From positions 186,001 through 250,000 of the forward strand of contig CAWKHX010000017.1 of NCBI GenBank assembly GCA_963849605.1: 64,000 nt of DNA, given 5' to 3'. This document shows positions 60,114 to 64,000 of this stretch, in pieces. Positions within the stretch are counted from its first letter, which is position 1; each line of letters begins with the position of its first letter. The notes under the pieces were generated by a model that made no database searches, was not told the origin of the DNA, and saw only the letters and a program-made list of their open reading frames with translations. Origin of the DNA: DASPHG01 sp963849605 (GTDB taxonomy: Bacteria; Actinomycetota; Thermoleophilia; Solirubrobacterales; Thermoleophilaceae). The position numbers were made by a program, and so were the translations under genes.

Positions 60114-60872
60114 CTAGTACCCCAGCCGAAGCCCGGCCGCTCCGCCACCGTCCGCGAGCGCGCTGAGCAACGCGGCGGCCACCAGAAGCATCACCGACGG
60201 GACCAGGAGCAGCGCGACGACGAGCTGCATCTTCGGCCCGGCGCGGGCGGCCTGCTCCTGGATCGCCCGCCTGCGCGCGAGCCTCACCTCGCGCGCCTGC
60301 GCCGCGAGCGTGTCGGCGAGTGGGGCGCCGTGTCGCATCGCGCGGGCGAGCGCGCCGGCGAAGGCGTCCACTTCGGAGATGCCCAGCTCCCTCCGGTGCG
60401 CGTCGAGCGCGTCGGCGAGCGGGACGCCGACCGCCACCTGAGCGCTGATCCCCGCCCACGACCGTGCGAGAGGGGCGCGCGAGCGGCGGCCGACCTCGGC
60501 GAGCGCGCCCGGGAGCGACAGCCCGGCCTCGACCGCCACGCCCAGCAGGTCGAGCAGCGCAGGCATGTCGCGCCGAACCAGGGCGATCCGCTCCGCACGC
60601 CGGCGCGCGAGCCAGACGTCCGGCGCAAGGAACCCCGCCGACGGAGCCGCGACCGCCGCGAGCAGCCCGAGCCGCTCGGGAAGCACCGCGCCGAGGGCCA
60701 GCCCGGCGACCGCGGCCACGAGCGCCGACGCGCTGCGCGCCAGGAGCAGCTGTCGCGGCCCGAATGCGCGGCTCGAAAGGCGGCCGGCCCTGCGCACGCG
60801 CATCGGCCGCAGCGTCGCTAGTGCAGCCGCGCCGGCCGAGGCGCTGCCGAAGGCGAGCACCTCGACGATCAC
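60114..60872 (-). CDS. tadC: Tad secretion-system inner-membrane protein TadC-like
   Basis: 252 residues from GTG 60872 (GTGA overlap with tadB). Type II secretion F domain (about residues 95-225: MPALLDLLGVAVEAGLSLPGALAEV, FAGALARAMRHGAPLADTLAAQAREVR) with membrane segments at each end. TadC with TadB forms the platform of Tad/Flp pilus machinery. No pilin gene follows, so what it assembles is not visible here. Longer upstream frame is tadB in another phase. Confidence 0.82.
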   Translation of the reverse strand: MIVEVLAFGSASAGAAALATLRPMRVRRAGRLSSRAFGPRQLLLARSASALVAAVAGLALGAVLPERLGLLAAVAAPSAGFLAPDVWLARRRAERIALVRRDMPALLDLLGVAVEAGLSLPGALAEVGRRSRAPLARSWAGISAQVAVGVPLADALDAHRRELGISEVDAFAGALARAMRHGAPLADTLAAQAREVRLARRRAIQEQAARAGPKMQLVVALLLVPSVMLLVAAALLSALADGGGAAGLRLGY

Positions 60873-61732
60873 ACCCGCACCCGGCCGAGGCGCCTGATCA
60901 ATACCGCCGCCGATGCCTGGAGCACGAGCGCGAGCCCGACCATCCACGCGGTAAGGGTGGAGCCGGCCAGCCCGGCTACGAGGCCGGGGCTCGCCATCTC
61001 GGCGAGCAGCGCGCCGCCCAGCGGCAGGATGACCACCAACACGCCGGTGAACCGCGCCTGCGCGGTCGCCACTCGCACCTCGTCGACGAGCCGTTGGTGA
61101 TCCTCGAACGAGTGTGCGAGCCGCCGGAGCAGCGCGCCGAGGTTTCCCCCGGAGCGCCGCTGCACGAGCGACGCCGCCACGATCGCCTCGATCGCCGGAG
61201 CGGAGCACCGCATCCGCAGCGCCTCGAGTGCCGCCTCGGTGGGCTGGCCCGTGGCGAGCTCCGCGGCCACCCGCCGCAGCTCGGCGCCGGCCGCGCCTCC
61301 CACGGTCGCGGGCGCTTCTAGCAGGGCACCTCGCAGCGAGCGACCGCCCGCAAGCGCGTCGGCGATTGCGAGCGCGATGGCGGGTGCTCCGCGTTCGACC
61401 GCGCGCCGGTAGGCGAGCCGGCGCGCGTGCAGCGCGCGACTCACCGCCAGTGGCGCGGCCAGCGCGACAACCGCCCCGACCGGGCCCGCGAGCAACGTGC
61501 CCGCGGACATGGCGGCGAGCGCGCCGCATGCGAGCAGCTGCCGGCGCTCCACCGCGCCCGGCTCGCGGCCCTCGCGGCCGAGCCGCAGCAGCGAGTCGAT
61601 CGCGGCCGACGCGACCCGCACGAGCCGCGAGGTCCGTACGACGGCCGCGGGCCCGATCTCGCGGCCGAGGTGGACCGCGCTGACCACGCCGATCGCGCCC
61701 GCCGTGAACGCCAGCAGCGCCTCCTCGCTCAC
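60869..61732 (-). CDS. tadB: Tad secretion-system inner-membrane protein TadB-like
   Basis: 287 residues from GTG 61732 (GTGA overlap with the tadA stop). T2SSF domain (about residues 120-245: YRRAVERGAPAIALAIADALAGGRSLRGALLEAP, VQRRSGGNLGALLRRLAHSFEDHQRLVDEVRVATAQ) with terminal membrane segments. Platform protein of Tad pilus or a related secretion system. In actinobacteria such tadA-B-C trios often drive Flp-type pili. Confidence 0.85.
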   Translation of the reverse strand: MSEEALLAFTAGAIGVVSAVHLGREIGPAAVVRTSRLVRVASAAIDSLLRLGREGREPGAVERRQLLACGALAAMSAGTLLAGPVGAVVALAAPLAVSRALHARRLAYRRAVERGAPAIALAIADALAGGRSLRGALLEAPATVGGAAGAELRRVAAELATGQPTEAALEALRMRCSAPAIEAIVAASLVQRRSGGNLGALLRRLAHSFEDHQRLVDEVRVATAQARFTGVLVVILPLGGALLAEMASPGLVAGLAGSTLTAWMVGLALVLQASAAVLIRRLGRVRV

Positions 61733-62874
61733 GGCGAGGAGGACGGCCGCCACACCGGGCGGTCCCCGCGGAGCGCAAAGAGCTCGCGCGTCCCCGCGCC
61801 GCCCGCCACCCGCACGACCTCGGCCACCGACGTCACGCGCCGCTCGCCCCCGGCCCGTCTCGCCTGGTGCACCACCAGGTCGAACGCGTCCGCCACCTGC
61901 GCGCGCACGGCGGCGTGCGGCAGCCCGACGCCCGCCATCAGCGCGAGCACCTCGACCCGCCGCAGCGCCTCTTCCGCGGAGTTCGCGTGGACCGTTGACA
62001 ACGATCCCTCGTGACCCGTGTTCAGCGCCATCAGCATGTCGAGCGCCTCCGCGCCGCGCACCTCGCCGACGACGATCCGGTCGGGACGCATCCGCAGCGC
62101 GTTGCGGACGAGCTGCCTGATCGTCACCTCTCCCCTCCCCTCGACGTTCGGCGGCCGGGCCTCCAGCCGCACGACATGCGGCTGGCGCAGGCGAAGCTCG
62201 GCGGCGTCCTCGATCGTCACGATCCGCTCGCTCGGCGGGATCGCGCCCGAGAGGGCGCCGAGCGTCGTGGTCTTGCCACAGCCCGTGCCGCCGCTCACCA
62301 GGATGGTCGCGCGGCTCTCGACAGCGCCGGCCAGATAGTCCGCGAGCGGCTGCGGCAGGGTCGAGTTTTCGACGAGATCGGCGAGTGAGAACCCGCCGCG
62401 CCGGAAGCGCCTGATCGTCAGGCACGGGCCGTCGACCGCCAGCGGCGGAATTACGACATTGACGCGCGACCCGTCGGGCAGCCGGGCGTCGCAGAGCGGA
62501 GACGCCTCGTCCACGCGCCGCCCGAGCGGCGCGAGGATCCGCTCGACCGCGTGCATCAGCTCAGCGGTGTCGGCGAAGCGGGCGTCGGCGGGTTCGACGC
62601 GCCCGTCGCGCTCGACGTAGACCTCGCCGCCGCCGTTCACCATCACCTCGTCGACCGCGGCGTCGGCGAGCAGGGGATCGAGCGGCCCGAGCCCGGTCGC
62701 GAGCCTCAGGACGCGCTGCGCGAGCCGCGCCCGCTCGCGCTCGGGCAGCGCGCCGGCCTCCGCGGCCACCAGTGCGCGCACCTGCTCCTCGACGGGCTCG
62801 CCGCTCGGCTCGCTGCGCGCGCGCTCCACCAGCCGCTCCCTGAGCGACGACGCGAGCTGGTCCAACGCAGCCAC
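61729..62874 (-). CDS. tadA: Tad secretion-system ATPase (CpaF/TadA family)
   Basis: 381 residues. Secretion ATPase of the VirB11-like family: VNGGGEVYVERDGRVEPADARF (N-terminal domain), LVSGGTGCGKTTTLGALSG (Walker A), RIVVGEVRGAEALDMLMALNTGHEGSLSTVHANS (Walker B and His box). It powers pilus assembly with TadB/TadC. Divergent from the VOC gene by 37 bp; GTGA overlap with tadB. Confidence 0.93.
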   Translation of the reverse strand: MAALDQLASSLRERLVERARSEPSGEPVEEQVRALVAAEAGALPERERARLAQRVLRLATGLGPLDPLLADAAVDEVMVNGGGEVYVERDGRVEPADARFADTAELMHAVERILAPLGRRVDEASPLCDARLPDGSRVNVVIPPLAVDGPCLTIRRFRRGGFSLADLVENSTLPQPLADYLAGAVESRATILVSGGTGCGKTTTLGALSGAIPPSERIVTIEDAAELRLRQPHVVRLEARPPNVEGRGEVTIRQLVRNALRMRPDRIVVGEVRGAEALDMLMALNTGHEGSLSTVHANSAEEALRRVEVLALMAGVGLPHAAVRAQVADAFDLVVHQARRAGGERRVTSVAEVVRVAGGAGTRELFALRGDRPVWRPSSSP

Positions 62875-62911
62875 AGTGCTGCAAGGTGCGGGGCCTTAGC
62901 ATCCGCCCCCT

Positions 62912-63373
62912 ATGAGCGGTCCGCGGCTCGAGCTCGATCACGTCGCCGTAGCGGTCCACTCGATCAAGGACGCCCTGAAGCTCTATCGCGACGCTCTCGG
63001 CGGCCAGTACCTGATGGGCGGCGACTCCGACACCTGGCGCTGGGTCCAGGTCAAGTTCGCGAACGGCGGCAAGGTCGAGTTGCTCGAGCCGCTCGGCGAG
63101 GGCTTCCTCTCGCGCTTCCTCGAGAAGCGCGGTGAGGGCCTTCACCACATCACCTTCAAGACCGACAACATCGAGGCGGCGATCGAGCACGTGCGCTCAC
63201 TCGGCTACGAGCTCGTGGACGTCAACATCGAGGGCGAAACCTGGAAGGAAGCCTTCTTCCGCCCCTCCGGAGCGCACGGCACGCTCGTCCAGATCGGCTG
63301 GTCGGCGCACGGCGACGACGTGGCCCGCCATCACCTGCGGCCGTCGAACCTCGAGGAGCTCCTGTCCGCCTAG
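62912..63373 (+). CDS. VOC-family protein (glyoxalase/methylmalonyl-CoA epimerase-like)
   Basis: 153 residues of the vicinal-oxygen-chelate fold: LELDHVAVAVHSIKDALKLYRDALGG, FANGGKVELLEPLGEGFLSRFLEKRGEGLHHITFKTDNI, and a C-terminal tail. The metal ligands appear as His in LDHVAVAV, Glu in VELLEP and His in GLHHITF. The length and FLEKRGEGLHHI segment resemble methylmalonyl-CoA epimerase, but no partner gene is present. Its stop abuts the asparaginase frame. Confidence 0.85.
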   Translation: MSGPRLELDHVAVAVHSIKDALKLYRDALGGQYLMGGDSDTWRWVQVKFANGGKVELLEPLGEGFLSRFLEKRGEGLHHITFKTDNIEAAIEHVRSLGYELVDVNIEGETWKEAFFRPSGAHGTLVQIGWSAHGDDVARHHLRPSNLEELLSA

Positions 63374-64000
63374 TCATCCACGGCGGCGCGGGCGGGCCGG
63401 TCCGCGACGAGGAGCCCTACCACGACGGGTTGCGGGCCGCGGCCGAGGCGGGCTGGGCTGTCCTCTCGAGCGGCGGCAGCGCGCTCAACGCGGTTCAGGC
63501 GGCAGCGGTCGAGCTGGAAGACGATCCGCTGTTCAACGCCGGGCGCGGCGCGGTGGTGAACGAGAACCGCGAGATCGAGCACGACGCGGCGCTGATGTGC
63601 GGGGCGAGCGGGCGCGTCGGGGGTGTGGCCAGCGTTCGCGGGGTCCGCAACCCCATACGCCTTGCGCGCACGGTCATGGAGTGCACTCCGCACGTCCTGC
63701 TCGTCGCGGCCGGAGCCGAGGCACTGGCTGATCGCGAGGGAGTCGAGCGCGTGGACCCGTCATGGCATCGGGTCGAGCACCGCGACCCGCAGCTCAGCTT
63801 TGGCGACACGATCGGGGCGGTCGCCCTCGACCGTGCCGGCCATCTGGCGGCGGCCACCTCGACGGGGGGCATCCAGCACAAGCTGAAGGGCCGGGTGGGC
63901 GATGCGCCTCTGCCCGGCGCCGGGCTCTACGCGGCCGACGACGCCTGCGCGGTGTCAGCGAGTGGCCACGGCGAGGCGATCATGCGCGCGGTCGCGTCGC
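63370..64000 (+). CDS. Isoaspartyl peptidase/L-asparaginase (Ntn hydrolase), 3'-truncated and without a clear start
   Basis: The frame encodes LVIHGGAGGPVRDEEPYHDGL at its start, the family's N-terminal HGGAG, then LFNAGRGAVVNENREIEHDAALMCG and GDTIGAVALDRAGHLAAATSTGG. Thr of GDTIGAV is the autocatalytic nucleophile of type-2 asparaginases (plant-type). It runs off the right edge. No ATG, GTG or TTG lies before HGGAG in this frame; it begins at the overlap with the VOC stop (CTA or GTC), so a base may be missing or a rare start used. Predicted to hydrolyse isoaspartyl peptides and/or asparagine. Confidence 0.82.

Overview
The window is uniformly high-GC DNA from a meso-diaminopimelate actinomycete, most likely of the Thermoleophilia/Solirubrobacterales type. 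Visible reasons are a division/cell-wall (dcw) cluster with mraZ but no ftsA, two F420-type Ddn-family reductases, a two-subunit glycine decarboxylase P-protein, MurE with the DNPR (m-DAP) signature, an AbiEi-DUF559 protein of a kind common in that class, and frequent GTG/TTG starts with ATGA/GTGA/TTGA stop-start overlaps. The class assignment is inference. No tRNA, rRNA, CRISPR array, insertion sequence or prophage was seen. No stretch above 300 bp lacks a gene; the longest gaps (28935-29219, 56451-56699, 17947-18129, 41658-41825, 45403-45526) all hold structured or regulatory-looking sequence and are described separately.

Layout. 1-1860: 3' part of a molybdopterin oxidoreductase, closed by a bidirectional terminator. 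1983-7212 (minus): priA-def-fmt-rsmB and a zinc-ribbon protein. 7275-8349: a Ddn-family protein convergent with a 1-Cys peroxiredoxin. 8359-20290 (minus): a roughly 12-kb directon rluB-aroH-hisC-[leader peptide]-aroF-tyrA-aroA-abiEi-like-cmk-der-DUF3352-metK-enoyl-CoA hydratase, joining the shikimate/tyrosine pathway to housekeeping genes. 20294-24529: secreted cupredoxin, rlmN, two small proteins, an ECF sigma factor overlapping an alkyltransferase gene, and a DMT permease. 24561-27509 (minus): trpS-scpA-scpB-polysaccharide deacetylase. 27530-28934: arfB-like gene and a secreted protein. 29220-33502 (minus): the glycine cleavage operon gcvT-gcvH-gcvPA-gcvPB, with gcvPB frameshifted. 33530-39642 (plus): second Ddn paralogue, then three overlapping secreted-enzyme genes (GH36 alpha-galactosidase, PHP phosphoesterase with a frameshift, neutral ceramidase). 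39647-56450 (minus): methyltransferase and the dcw cluster mraZ-rsmH-ftsL-ftsI-murE-murF-mraY-murD-ftsW-murG-[PAP2, lipoprotein]-murC-ftsQ-ftsZ. 56700-62874 (minus): tadA-tadB-tadC and a large secreted M14 peptidase with PKD domains. 62912-64000 (plus): a VOC protein and a truncated isoaspartyl peptidase/asparaginase.

The strongest regulatory observations are: (1) a 22-residue leader peptide rich in Tyr/Trp/Phe codons followed by nested hairpins, directly before the DAHP synthase gene, which looks like an aromatic-amino-acid attenuator; (2) five GTGGG-type boxes at exact 10-bp spacing over the mraZ promoter, matching an MraZ operator; (3) two 24-bp tandem palindromic boxes just upstream of a TTGACA promoter for ftsZ. 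The most novel-looking gene set is the secreted alpha-galactosidase/phosphoesterase/ceramidase operon, which could act on glycosphingolipid-like substrates. At least two genes carry single-base frame disruptions, and two or three more lack a normal start codon; this affects either the biology or the sequence quality.
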